NCBI GenBank assembly: GCA_023264995.1 | Contig: JAHFUR010000026.1 | Span: forward strand, 1-56,958 | DNA from: Acidimicrobiia bacterium | GTDB taxonomy: Bacteria; Actinomycetota; Acidimicrobiia; Acidimicrobiales; AC-14 | Direction of reading: 5' to 3' | DNA: 56,958 bases | Shown: positions 36,222-44,852 of the stretch, piece after piece | Numbering within the stretch: the stretch's first letter is position 1 | How the letters are laid out: the number at the start of each line of letters is the position of its first letter | Position numbers and translations under genes: made by a program | Notes under the pieces: model-generated | Seen by the model: only the letters and a program-made list of their open reading frames with translations | The model's database searches: none | Told to the model about the DNA's origin: nothing

Positions 36222-37804
36222 GGCTCGACCGGCCGTCCGGCGTGGCCCTGCCGGCGGCCGGTGCCGCCGCCCTGGTCGCCGGCAGCCTGTCGCCGTGGGC
36301 CACCTTCGCCGGGTTCCCCGGCAAGATGTCGCTCGGGGGGTTCCCCGGCGGCGCCCGCCTGTTCTGCCTCCTTCTGGTGGCCGGTTCCGCGCTCTTCGTG
36401 GTCGACACCGGCGGCCGCCGGCGGGCGGCGCTGGCCGCCGCCTTGGGCGCGGTGGCGGTCGTCGGCCTGAACCTGGTGGCCCTGGTCGACCAGGGCGGGG
36501 GCCTCGGCGGGCCGGCGTGGGGTGCGTGGCTGAGCCTGGCCGGCGCCGGCCTGCTGGCCGCCGGCGCGTGGCGCCTGCCGGCGGGGCGGGCGGCGGCCCC
36601 GGACGACTGGCCGGCCCGGCCGGCCTCCGTCGAGGTGGCCGCGGTGGCGGTCGGCCTCCTCGCCCTGCTCGGCGCCGTTGTGTGGGGCCTGGCCATCAAC
36701 GAGTCGAGCCGGTTCGTGTCGTTCCTCGTGTTCGTTGGCTTCACCTGCGCCGCCCTCCACCACCTCGGGCTGTTCACCTGGCTGACGGTGCTCTTCGCCC
36801 GCCGCCAGCGCATGGCCGTCGCCCTCGGCGGCGCCGCGGCGGTGGCCTTCCCGTTCACCCAGCAGGGCAACGCCTACTGGATCCGGGTGTTCGCCTCGAT
36901 CGGCGTCTTCGCCGTGGCGGCCATCGGGCTCAACGTGGTCGTCGGCCTGGCCGGCCTCCTCGACCTCGGCTACGTGGCCTTCTTCGGCGTCGGCGCCTAC
37001 GTCGGGGCGCTCCTGGCCAACGCCTCGCTGACCACCGTGCACGTGCACGTCCCGTTCCTGGCCGTGGTCCTCCTGGGCGGGTGCGTCGCCGCCGTGTTCG
37101 GGCTGGTGATCGGGGCGCCCACGCTGCGGCTCCGGGGCGACTACCTGGCCATCGTCACGCTCGGCTTCGGCGAGATCTTTCGCATCACCGCCAACAACTG
37201 GGACGGGCTCACCCGTGGCCCCAACGGGATCTCGGGCGTCCCCGACCTGGCTGCCGGCGGGTTCAACTTCGGCGCCGCCCACTCCCTGTTCGGCGTCACC
37301 CTGCCCGGGTTCGCCAACTACTACTTCGTCGAACTGGCCCTGATCGCCGCGGCCATCGTGGTGTTCACCCGGCTCAACGACAGCCGGATCGGCCGGGCGT
37401 GGGTGGCCATCCGCGAGGACGAGGTGGCCGCCGCGGCCAGCGGGATCGACACCATCCGCCTGAAGCTCCTGGCCTTCGCCATCGGCGCGTTCATGGCCGG
37501 CTGCGCTGGCACGGTGAACGCCCACCTCACCACCCAGGTGTCGCCCGACTCCTACACCTTCCTCGAGTCGATCCTGCTGGTGGCCGCGGTCGTGCTCGGC
37601 GGGATGGGCACGGTGCCCGGCGCCCTGCTCGGCTCGACCGCCCTGTTCGTGCTCCCCGAAAAGCTGCGGTCCTTCCAGGACAAGCGGCTCCTCCTGTTCG
37701 GGGCCGCCCTGGTCCTGCTCATGCGCTTCCGCCCCGAAGGGCTGGTGCCCAGCCGCCGGCGCCGGCGGGAGTTCCGTGACGACGCGCCGGCGCCGGCGCC
37801 GTGA
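36218..37804 (+). CDS. livM: Liv-type ABC permease LivM with long N-terminal membrane extension
   Basis: 528 residues, well above the usual 300-420. The standard LivM core starts near residue 224 (YWIRVFASIGVFAVAAIGLN) with VGLAGLLDLGYVAFFGVGAY and the LRLRGDYLAIVTLGFGEI block, followed by the cytoplasmic loop RAWVAIREDEVAAAASGID. The first 220 residues add about six further hydrophobic helices, two Gly-Phe-rich loops (FAGFPGKMSLGGFPGG) and no recognisable domain. Longer LivM forms are known, but this extension is large. ATG 36218 overlaps the livH stop. The TGA stop lies in the first unit of the hairpin array that separates it from livG. Confidence 0.9.
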   Translation: MRLDRPSGVALPAAGAAALVAGSLSPWATFAGFPGKMSLGGFPGGARLFCLLLVAGSALFVVDTGGRRRAALAAALGAVAVVGLNLVALVDQGGGLGGPAWGAWLSLAGAGLLAAGAWRLPAGRAAAPDDWPARPASVEVAAVAVGLLALLGAVVWGLAINESSRFVSFLVFVGFTCAALHHLGLFTWLTVLFARRQRMAVALGGAAAVAFPFTQQGNAYWIRVFASIGVFAVAAIGLNVVVGLAGLLDLGYVAFFGVGAYVGALLANASLTTVHVHVPFLAVVLLGGCVAAVFGLVIGAPTLRLRGDYLAIVTLGFGEIFRITANNWDGLTRGPNGISGVPDLAAGGFNFGAAHSLFGVTLPGFANYYFVELALIAAAIVVFTRLNDSRIGRAWVAIREDEVAAAASGIDTIRLKLLAFAIGAFMAGCAGTVNAHLTTQVSPDSYTFLESILLVAAVVLGGMGTVPGALLGSTALFVLPEKLRSFQDKRLLLFGAALVLLMRFRPEGLVPSRRRRREFRDDAPAPAP

Positions 37805-37980
37805 CCGGCCCGGGAGGCCGGTCCGTCCGGCATTCGCTGGTCCGCACTCCCACCGGGAGTGCGGACCAGTGACCGGCCCGGGAGGCCGGTCCGTCCGGCA
37901 TTCGCTGGTCCGCACTCCCACCGGGAGTGCGGACCAGTGACCGGCCCCGGAGGCCGGTCCGTCCGGCATGCGCTGGACCA
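37801..37980. repeat. tandem 68-bp hairpin-repeat array between livM and livG
   Basis: Two exact 68-bp units (37801-37868, 37869-37936) and a third, shortened unit (37937-37980). Each full unit begins GTGACCGG and holds two perfect hairpins: GACCGGCC / GGCCGGTC with a 5-nt loop (37803-37823 in unit 1) and a 14-bp stem TGGTCCGCACTCCC / GGGAGTGCGGACCA with loop ACC (37838-37868). The third unit lacks the second hairpin. The array begins with the livM GTGA stop region and ends against the livG GTGA start, exactly 180 bp apart, so it looks inserted at a former stop/start overlap. Confidence 0.9.
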
Positions 37981-38745
37981 GTGAGCCCGCTGCTCGAGGT
38001 GCGCGGCGTCACCAAGCGGTTCGAGGGCCTGCTCGCCGTCGACCGGGTCGACCTCGACGTGGGTCAGGGCGAGATCGTCGGCGTGATCGGCCCGAACGGG
38101 GCGGGCAAGACGTCGCTGTTCAACTGCCTGAGCGGGCTCGACGCCCCCACCGCCGGCACCATCCGGTTCCGGGGCGAGCTGCTGGCCGGCCGTCCCGATC
38201 GCTTTACCCGGGCCGGCGTGGCCCGGACCTTCCAGAACATCCGGTTGTTCCCCCACATGACGGCGTTCGAGAACGTGCTGGTCGGCCGGCACTGCCGGAC
38301 CCGCGTGGGGCTGGCGTCGGCCATCGGTCGCGGGCCGAGGTTCCACCGCGAGGAGCGGGAGTCCGAGGCCCGGGCCGGGGAACTGCTGGCCTTCGTCGGG
38401 CTCGGCCGTCTCGGCGGGGTAGTGGCCCGCAACCTGTCCTATGGCGACCAGCGCCGGCTGGAGATCGCCCGGGCCCTGGCCAGCGAGCCGGGCCTGCTCC
38501 TGCTCGACGAGCCCCGGGCCGGGATGAACGCCCAGGAGACGCGGGCCACCGCCGACCTGGTCCGCCTCATCCGCGACCGGGGCGTGGCCGTGGCCGTGAT
38601 CGAGCACGACATGCGGTTCATCTTCGGCCTGTGCGACCGGGTCGCCGTGCTCGTGCAGGGCCACAAGCTGGTCGAGGGCTCACCGGCCGAGGTCCAGGGT
38701 GACCCCCGGGTGATCGAGGCCTACCTCGGCGCGCCCACCGCCTGA
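37981..38745 (+). CDS. livG: Liv-type ABC ATPase LivG
   Basis: 254-residue ATPase of the branched-chain amino-acid importer. Walker A is GPNGAGKTS, the Q-loop region is RTFQNIRLFPHMTAFENVLVG, with its FQNIRLF core, the signature is NLSYGDQRRLEIARAL (YGDQ in place of SGGQ, as usual for LivG) and Walker B is LLLLDEPRAGM. GTG 37981 is chosen because the VSPLLEVRGVTKRFEG start matches the family; the longer frame runs back through the repeat array. It overlaps livF by one base (TGATG). Confidence 0.95.
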   Translation: MSPLLEVRGVTKRFEGLLAVDRVDLDVGQGEIVGVIGPNGAGKTSLFNCLSGLDAPTAGTIRFRGELLAGRPDRFTRAGVARTFQNIRLFPHMTAFENVLVGRHCRTRVGLASAIGRGPRFHREERESEARAGELLAFVGLGRLGGVVARNLSYGDQRRLEIARALASEPGLLLLDEPRAGMNAQETRATADLVRLIRDRGVAVAVIEHDMRFIFGLCDRVAVLVQGHKLVEGSPAEVQGDPRVIEAYLGAPTA

Positions 38746-39455
38746 TGGCCCTACTGGAGGTGCGCGACCTCCACGTGGCCTACGGGCAGATCGAGGCGGT
38801 CCGGGGGATCGGGTTCGACGTGGAGGCCGGGCAGGTCGTCGCCCTGATCGGCAGCAACGGGGCGGGCAAGACCACCACGCTGCGGACCCTCTCCGGCCTG
38901 CAGCGGGCCGGCGCCGGCGAGATCCGCTTCGACGGGCGGCGCATCGACCACCTCCCCGCCCACGAGATCGTGGCCCTCGGCGTCGCCCACGCGCCCGAGG
39001 GGCGCCGGCTGTTCCCCCGGCTGACCGTCCGGGAGAACCTCGACCTGGGCGCCTACCGCCGGCGCGACGCCGAGGTCGAAGCCGACGTGGCCATGGTCTA
39101 CGGCCTGTTCCCGGTGCTCGCCGACCGCCGGGCCCAGGCCGCCGGCACCCTCTCCGGCGGCGAGCAGCAGATGGTGGCCATCGCCCGGGCCCTGATGAGC
39201 CGGCCCCGCCTGCTCATGCTCGACGAGCCGTCGATGGGCCTGTCGCCCCTGGTGATGCGCACGATCTTCGCCACCCTGGCCGAGTTGAAGGCCCGGGGCA
39301 CCACCCTCCTCCTGGTCGAGCAGAACGCCCAGGCCGCCCTGGCCCTGGCCGACCACGGCCATGTCCTCGAGACCGGCCGCATCGTCCTGTCGGGCACGGG
39401 CGCCGACCTGCTGGGCGACGCCGGCGTCCGAAAGGCCTACCTGGGCGAAGATTGA
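38745..39455 (+). CDS. livF: Liv-type ABC ATPase LivF
   Basis: 236-residue partner ATPase. Walker A GSNGAGKTTT, FDGRRIDHLPAHEIVALGVAHAPEGRRLFPRLTVRENL region (key part APEGRRLFPRLTVREN), signature TLSGGEQQMVAIARALM and Walker B LLMLDEPSMGLSP are all typical. Length is the normal 230-240 residues. Last gene of the livJHMGF operon; a long palindrome begins 18 bp after its stop and is a plausible terminator. Confidence 0.95.
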   Translation: MALLEVRDLHVAYGQIEAVRGIGFDVEAGQVVALIGSNGAGKTTTLRTLSGLQRAGAGEIRFDGRRIDHLPAHEIVALGVAHAPEGRRLFPRLTVRENLDLGAYRRRDAEVEADVAMVYGLFPVLADRRAQAAGTLSGGEQQMVAIARALMSRPRLLMLDEPSMGLSPLVMRTIFATLAELKARGTTLLLVEQNAQAALALADHGHVLETGRIVLSGTGADLLGDAGVRKAYLGED

Positions 39456-39473
39456 CCCCCGCGCTCCCCCCTG

Positions 39474-39523
39474 CAACTGGTGACGGTCGGACACGCTCCG
39501 GCGTGTGCAACCGTCACCAGTTG
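39474..39523. terminator. long two-tier palindrome after livF
   Basis: Outer arms CAACTGGTGACGGT (39474-39487) and ACCGTCACCAGTTG (39510-39523) are a perfect 14-bp inverted repeat. The 22-nt centre folds again as ACACGC-TCCG-GCGTGT (39491-39506). It is probably the liv operon terminator, but it also replaces the expected 5' end of the sigma factor gene that follows. Confidence 0.65.
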
Positions 39524-39562
39524 CCGGGAAATCTGGCCGGACCTGTCGATCCGGGCCAGTGC

Positions 39563-40797
39563 TTGATCCGGGTGACGGGGGACTGGGACTTGGCCGAGGA
39601 GAGCGCCCAGGAGGCGTTCGCCCTGGCCCTGGCCCGCTGGCCGCGCGACGGCGTCCCCCGGAACCCCGGCGCCTGGCTCACCACCGCGGCCCGGAACCGG
39701 GCCGTCGACTATCTCCGCCGGGCGCGACCGGCGCGGCCAAGATCCAGGAGGCCGCCGTGCTCTCGAAGCCCTCACCCGCTGAGCCCGATGACGGCGGCGT
39801 TGCCGATGACCGCCTGCGACTGCTGTTCACCTGTTGCCACCCGGCGCTGGCCGTCGATGCCCAGGTGGCACTGACGCTGCGGACGCTGGCCGGGCTCACG
39901 ACGGCCGAGATCGCCCGCGCCTTCCTCGTGCCCGAGGCGACGATGGCCCAGCGCCTGGTGCGGGCCAAGCACAAGATCCGCAACGCCGGCATCCCCTACC
40001 GCGTGCCGCCGGCGCACCAGCTCCCCGAACGCACCGGCGCGGTGCTCGCGGTGATCTACCTGCTGTTCAACGAGGGCTACTCGGCTACTTCGGGCGCCGA
40101 CCTGGTCCGCCAGGGCCTGTGTGCCGAGGCCATCAGGTTGGCGCGCACGCTGGCTGCCCTGATGCCCGACGAGCCCGAGGCCGTCGGGCTCGTGGCCCTC
40201 CTGCTCCTCCATGACTCCCGCCGGCCGGCCCGTGTCGGCGGGGATGGGGAGCTCGCCCCTCTGGACGAGCAGGACCGCAGCCGGTGGGACGCCGCCTCCA
40301 TCGAGGAGGGGCTCCGTCTCCTCGACGCCGCACTCCGCCGGGGCCAGCCCGGCCCGTACCAGGTGCAGGCCGCCATCGCCGCCATCCACGCCACCACCGT
40401 GGATGCTTCGGCCACCGACTGGACCCAGATCACCGTCCTGTACGGCGAGCTGGCCCGTATGGTGCCGTCGCCGGTCGTGGCCCTCAACCGGGCCGTCGCC
40501 GTCGCCATGGCCGACGGCCCGGCGGCCGGGCTGGCCCTGGTCGACGAGCTGGTCGTCGCCGGCGCCCTGACCGGCTACCGCCTGCTCCCCGCCACCCGGG
40601 CCGACCTGCTCCGCCGCCTCGGTCGCCTGGCGGAGGCGACCGAGGCGTACCGCCAGGCGATCGAGCTGACGTCCACCGACGCCGAGCGCCGCTACCTGGC
40701 CCGCCGCCTGGACGAGGTTGCCCGCTCCGCGGATCGATCTGGCTGCAGTGACCTGCCAATTGGCGGGCAGCTGCAGCCAGATCGAGGGGGGGCCTAG
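39563..40797 (+). pseudogene. broken ECF-type RNA polymerase sigma factor (DUF6596-like C-terminus)
   Basis: The coding sense lies in two frames. The first (from about 39563) gives sigma region 2: [30 protein letters not shown] ... [20 protein letters not shown]. The second (from about 39740) continues [10 protein letters not shown], region 4 ([37 protein letters not shown]) and the long C-terminal domain of the YlaC/SigJ-like group ([20 protein letters not shown] ... [12 protein letters not shown]). A one-base deletion near 39728-39740 would explain the switch, giving RRARATGAAK if repaired. In addition about 20 residues usual before LIRVTGD are absent, replaced by the palindrome region. Two defects favour a pseudogene over a single sequencing error. 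Confidence 0.7.
40734..40785. terminator. long palindrome at the convergent sigma/multicopper oxidase ends
   Basis: Perfect 15-bp arms TCGATCTGGCTGCAG (40734-40748) and CTGCAGCCAGATCGA (40771-40785), with a 22-nt centre that can form an inner stem CCTGCC/GGCGGG with one wobble pair. It overlaps the last codons of the sigma pseudogene and lies 8 bp from the multicopper oxidase stop; the two stops share the palindrome CTAG (40794-40797). It likely terminates transcription from both sides. Confidence 0.65.
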
Positions 40798-42224
40798 GTC
40801 ACGACCAGGGCGGTGACCATGCCGAACATGCCGTCGGCCCGCTCGGCGTGGCTGAGGATGTGGCAGTGCCAGGCCCAGGTGCCGACCTCGGTGGCGTGGA
40901 CGAGGACGGTGTAGCGCTCACCCGGGCCGACCAGGATCGTGTCGGCGTTGTACGGCTGGGGGAGCGGGTAGCCGTCCTTGGCGATGACCAGCTGGGCCAT
41001 CCCGTGCAGGTGCATGGGGTGGGCCATGGTGCCCTCGTTGAGGTAGTGGACCTCGACCCAGTCGCCCTGCTTGGCGACGACCGGAGCGGTGGCCGGGAAC
41101 GACTTGCCGTTGAGGCTGAACCCGATGACGCCCGAGTCGTTGAGCATCATGGTCTGCTCCTGGGCGACGGTGACGCCGGCGGGGACGGGCATGTGCCCGA
41201 TGAGGAACGTGCCGGCGAGGCCATCGGGGACCTGGGCGACGGCGTTGCTGTGGGAGTGGTACATGCCGACCGCCGGCGTGGCCTGGGCGGTGAAGCTGTA
41301 GGTGAACGTCTCGCCCGGCTTGATGGGGGCCTGGGTGATGAAGGGGACACCGTCGGCGGCATTCGGGGTGGTGAGCCCGTGGAAGTGGATGACGGTGGAC
41401 TCAGGGAGCTGGTTGTGCAGGACCACCTGCACCTTGTCGCCGGGCTCGGCCCGCAGTGTGGGGCCGGGGACGGTCCCGTTGTAGGTCCAGGCGTCGACGA
41501 ACCGTCCGGGCTCGACCTCCCACTTCACGATCGAGGCGGTGAGGTCGAACTGCTTGGTGCCGTCGGCCAGCACCTTCGGGGCCAGGTCCTGCCCGCCCAC
41601 GCCTTGGGTCTTGGCCGGGAACGCCTTGATGGACTTCTCCATGGCCGCGTCCATCTCGTCGTTCGTCATCACGTGGGCCGCCGGCGTCGCCACCGCCACC
41701 GCCGTCCCGCCACCCGCGGTGGCGGCGGTGACCACGAGCGTGGCCTTCATGCCGGCGTCGGCGTGGCCGGCGACCTGGCAGACCAGCGTGTAGGTGCCAG
41801 GGGCCAGCCCGGTCAGTACCAGGTGGGCCGTGCCGCCGGCGTTGAGCATCGGCGTCATGAAGTCGGTGCCCTCGATGGCGACGTTGTGGGTCACGGCGCC
41901 CTCGTTGTGGACGTCGAGCGTGCCGCCCGACGCCAGGGTCACCGACGCCGGGGTGATGGCGAACTCGCTGAGGTGCACGCTGGCCGTCGCCGCCGGCTTC
42001 CCGGCCGCGGGACCAGCGCCGTTCCGGGACTCGTCGACGGCCCGGAAGCCCAGCCCCACCCCGAAGATGCCGGCGACGAGGGCCATGCCGGACACAATCA
42101 CCGCGAAGAACATCAGGTTGTCGCGCCGGTCACCGTTCCTGCCGGGTGGCCGTACCGGGGGCTTCCGGCGGGCAGGTGCCGGTGTGGGGGTGGGCGGGGC
42201 CGCGGGCTCAAAGGTCGTGGTCAT
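40794..42224 (-). CDS. three-cupredoxin multicopper oxidase (NirK/laccase-like), membrane-anchored
   Basis: 476-residue exported copper protein. After a Pro-rich cytoplasmic tail and one membrane helix ([21 protein letters not shown]) comes a plastocyanin-like domain (residues about 85-175) with ligands in THNVAIEG and [11 protein letters not shown]. Then two cupredoxin domains follow: HFHGL and MYHSHSNAV in the first, HPMHLHGM and [17 protein letters not shown] in the second, supplying type 1, 2 and 3 copper ligands. The HCHIxxHxxxGM ending is that of a two-domain laccase or copper nitrite reductase. It may oxidise phenols or metals or reduce nitrite; ligand geometry is needed to decide. ATG 42224. 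Confidence 0.88.
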   Translation of the reverse strand: MTTTFEPAAPPTPTPAPARRKPPVRPPGRNGDRRDNLMFFAVIVSGMALVAGIFGVGLGFRAVDESRNGAGPAAGKPAATASVHLSEFAITPASVTLASGGTLDVHNEGAVTHNVAIEGTDFMTPMLNAGGTAHLVLTGLAPGTYTLVCQVAGHADAGMKATLVVTAATAGGGTAVAVATPAAHVMTNDEMDAAMEKSIKAFPAKTQGVGGQDLAPKVLADGTKQFDLTASIVKWEVEPGRFVDAWTYNGTVPGPTLRAEPGDKVQVVLHNQLPESTVIHFHGLTTPNAADGVPFITQAPIKPGETFTYSFTAQATPAVGMYHSHSNAVAQVPDGLAGTFLIGHMPVPAGVTVAQEQTMMLNDSGVIGFSLNGKSFPATAPVVAKQGDWVEVHYLNEGTMAHPMHLHGMAQLVIAKDGYPLPQPYNADTILVGPGERYTVLVHATEVGTWAWHCHILSHAERADGMFGMVTALVVT

Positions 42225-42266
42225 GGGTCGAGTCTCTGGAAATCGGCCGGCGGTCACCAGGGCCCC

Positions 42267-42280
42267 CTGTCCCGGGACAG
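42267..42280. promoter_or_regulatory. CTGTCCCGGGACAG palindrome upstream of the multicopper oxidase
   Basis: A perfect 14-bp palindrome 43 bp upstream of the multicopper oxidase start, followed by a second GTCCCGGG half-site at 42291-42298. The position fits an operator or promoter element in the 89-bp spacer after the FtsX-like gene. No known regulator is recognised. Confidence 0.4.
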
Positions 42281-42313
42281 AGGGCCGAAAGTCCCGGGCC
42301 CGGGCCGGTGGGG

Positions 42314-44845
42314 CTAGCGGTCGCTGCTGATGGCGTCGAGCACGGCGAGGCCGGCGGCCTTGCGGGCCGGGAGGACGCCGGCCAGCATGCCGGCGACGGT
42401 TGCCAGGCCGGCCAGGCCAGCCAGTTGGGCGATCGGGAAGACCAGCTCCGTCACGCCGAGGGCCCGCATCGAGGCCACCAGCGCCCACCCGAAGAACACG
42501 GCCACGACGATGCCGAGGCTGGCGCCGAGGCAGGCGATGATCGCCGCCTCCGAGCGGACCATCGACCGGAGCTGGCGGCGGGCCATCCCGATGGCTCTGA
42601 GCAGGCCGAGCTCGCGGGTCCGCTCATGGATGGACAGGGCCAGGGTATTGGCGATGCCGAGCAGGGCGATCACCACCGAGAGGGCCAGCAGGGCCGTGAC
42701 CGGGACGAGGAGCCGGTCGACCTGGTCGCCCTGGGCGGCGATGACCTGGGCGTGGTCCATCACCTTGACCACCGGGTAGTCGGCCAGGGCCCGTTCGATC
42801 TCGGCCCGCCCCGCCGCCGGCGTGACCCCCGGCGCCAGGGCCACGTCGACCGAGAGCGCGAAGATCTGGGCGTAGTTGGCCTTGTAGGCGCCGAGGGTGA
42901 TGACGAAGTCGGTCCGCACCGCGTTGGTCGAGAACGTGCCCTGCAGCACCATGTTCCGGGTGCCGGTGCGGGCGAAGGTCATCGGCACCTTGTCGCCGAC
43001 CCGCCAGCCGTAGCGTTCGGCGACGGTGTCGCGGACCAGCACGCCGGCGTCGTCGAGCCGGCGCACGGCGGCGCCGGAGGCGGCGTCGACCTCGTGCATG
43101 GCGGTCACGGTCGTCGGGTCGACGGCCAGGAGCGTCTGGGTGCGGCCGTCGAGGCCCCACTGGCCGCCCCGGATCTCCGAGACGGTGGCGACGGCCGGCG
43201 TGGCCCGGAGGCGGTCGACGACGGCCGGCGGCACGCCGCTGACAGCCCCGCCCAGGCCGGTGGGGGTGAGCACGAAGTCGGCCCGGAGGCTGTCGTCGAC
43301 GGTACGGCTGGCCGACGCTTTGACCGAGGCGGCCAGGATGGCGACCACGCCAACCAGCCCGATGCCGATCATGAGGGCGGCGGCGGTCGACGCCGTGCGA
43401 CGGGGGCTGCGCATGGCGTTCTCGCGGCCGAGGAACGCCGGCTCGCCGAACAGTCGCACCAGGGGCGCCCCGACGATGCGGGCGGCCCGGCCGGCCACCA
43501 GGGGAGCCAGGAGGGCGATGCCCACCAGCATGCCGACGGCGCCGATGCCGACGGCGATCGTGGGCCGGGCCCCGCCGCCGAGCACGCCGGTGAGGAGCGT
43601 GGCCAGCCCGGCGATCCCGGCGCCGGCACCGACCACGAGACGGCCGCCGGCCCCGTGGGTGCGGGCGCCGTCGGCGCCGCTCATGGCGCCGACCGGCGAC
43701 ACCTGGGTGGCCCGGCGGGCCGGGGCGAGGGCGGCGAGGACGGTGACCACCACGCCGGCCGCCACGCCTATGACCGCGGTGCGGGGCAGGAAGACCGCCG
43801 TGGCGCTGGGGAGCTGGAAGCCCATCCGTCCGAACAGGGCCAGCAAGCCCCGGGCCGCGCCGAAGCCGGCGGCCACGCCCACGAGCGAACCGACCAACCC
43901 GACCGCCACCGCCTCGCACAGGACGGAGGCGGTGAGCTGGCCCGGGCTGGCGCCGAGCGATCGCAGCAGGGCCAGCTCCCGGGCCCGCTGGGCGACGAGG
44001 ATGGAGAAGGTGTTGCAGATGATGAAGGCGCCGACCAGGAGGGCGACGGCGGCGAAGATCAGGAGCGCGGTCGGGAGGAAGGCCACCGCCTTGGTCCAGG
44101 ACTCGGCCGACTCGCGGGCCACCTGGGCGGTGGTCACGGCCTCGTACTGGTCGGGGAGCACGGCGTTGATGCGGGCCCGCAGCGTTTCTGCGCTCACGCC
44201 GGGTTCGGCCTGGACGGGGATGGCGTCGACCTTGCCCTCGACGCCGAGCACCCGCTGGGCCGTCACCTGGTCGAAGATGGCCTTGGTGGACGCGACGACG
44301 TCGCCGGCGGCCTGGAGGAACCCGCCGATGGTGAACTCCTGCGTCGACCCGGAGAAGAGCACCTTGATCCGGTCGCCCAGCTGCAGGCCGTTCTTGCGCG
44401 CCGTCTCGGCGTCGATGGCCACCTCGCCCGGGCCGGTGGGCGCCCGGCCGGCGGCCAGGGCGACGTCAGGGGTGACCGCGCTGCCGACGGTGGGCAGGCC
44501 CTTGGCGTCGATGGGCTTGCCCTGCTTGTCCACCAGCTCGGCATACCCCTGCACGGCCGTCCAGGCCGCCTTGACGCCGGCAATGGACGTCACCCTGCTC
44601 AGGAGCGACTCGGGGACCGGCTCCCGCTCGGGAAGGCTGTTGGCCTGGGTGGCGAACAGGGAGGTCGACCGGACCACCACGTCGGCTGTCCCGCCGTTGT
44701 CGGCCGAGGCCTGGTGGAAGGCGGCGTTGACAGTGTCGGTCAGGATGAACGTGCCCGAGACCAGGGTGACGGCCAGTGCGACGGCCAGCGCCGTGCCGAA
44801 CAGCCTCGCCCCTTGCGCCAGCGCCCCCCGCAGCAACCGCCTCAT
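42314..44845 (-). CDS. FtsX/MacB-like ABC transporter permease
   Basis: 843-residue permease with two tandem FtsX-type units. Each unit has one N-terminal-type helix, a large periplasmic MacB_PCD domain and a three-helix FtsX block (for example LIFAAVALLVGAFIICNTFSILVAQRARELALLRSLGAS, key part NTFSILVAQRARELALLRSLG, and NTLALSIHERTRELGLLRAIG near the C-terminus). Such proteins export lipoproteins, peptides or antibiotics, or transmit mechanical force across the membrane. It lies 7 bp downstream of its ATPase gene. Confidence 0.93.
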   Translation of the reverse strand: MRRLLRGALAQGARLFGTALAVALAVTLVSGTFILTDTVNAAFHQASADNGGTADVVVRSTSLFATQANSLPEREPVPESLLSRVTSIAGVKAAWTAVQGYAELVDKQGKPIDAKGLPTVGSAVTPDVALAAGRAPTGPGEVAIDAETARKNGLQLGDRIKVLFSGSTQEFTIGGFLQAAGDVVASTKAIFDQVTAQRVLGVEGKVDAIPVQAEPGVSAETLRARINAVLPDQYEAVTTAQVARESAESWTKAVAFLPTALLIFAAVALLVGAFIICNTFSILVAQRARELALLRSLGASPGQLTASVLCEAVAVGLVGSLVGVAAGFGAARGLLALFGRMGFQLPSATAVFLPRTAVIGVAAGVVVTVLAALAPARRATQVSPVGAMSGADGARTHGAGGRLVVGAGAGIAGLATLLTGVLGGGARPTIAVGIGAVGMLVGIALLAPLVAGRAARIVGAPLVRLFGEPAFLGRENAMRSPRRTASTAAALMIGIGLVGVVAILAASVKASASRTVDDSLRADFVLTPTGLGGAVSGVPPAVVDRLRATPAVATVSEIRGGQWGLDGRTQTLLAVDPTTVTAMHEVDAASGAAVRRLDDAGVLVRDTVAERYGWRVGDKVPMTFARTGTRNMVLQGTFSTNAVRTDFVITLGAYKANYAQIFALSVDVALAPGVTPAAGRAEIERALADYPVVKVMDHAQVIAAQGDQVDRLLVPVTALLALSVVIALLGIANTLALSIHERTRELGLLRAIGMARRQLRSMVRSEAAIIACLGASLGIVVAVFFGWALVASMRALGVTELVFPIAQLAGLAGLATVAGMLAGVLPARKAAGLAVLDAISSDR

Positions 44846-44852
44846 GGCACTG

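Noticed and set aside
37801-37980. CRISPR array
   Set aside because: The units are directly adjacent without unique spacers and are internally palindromic; no cas genes are present.
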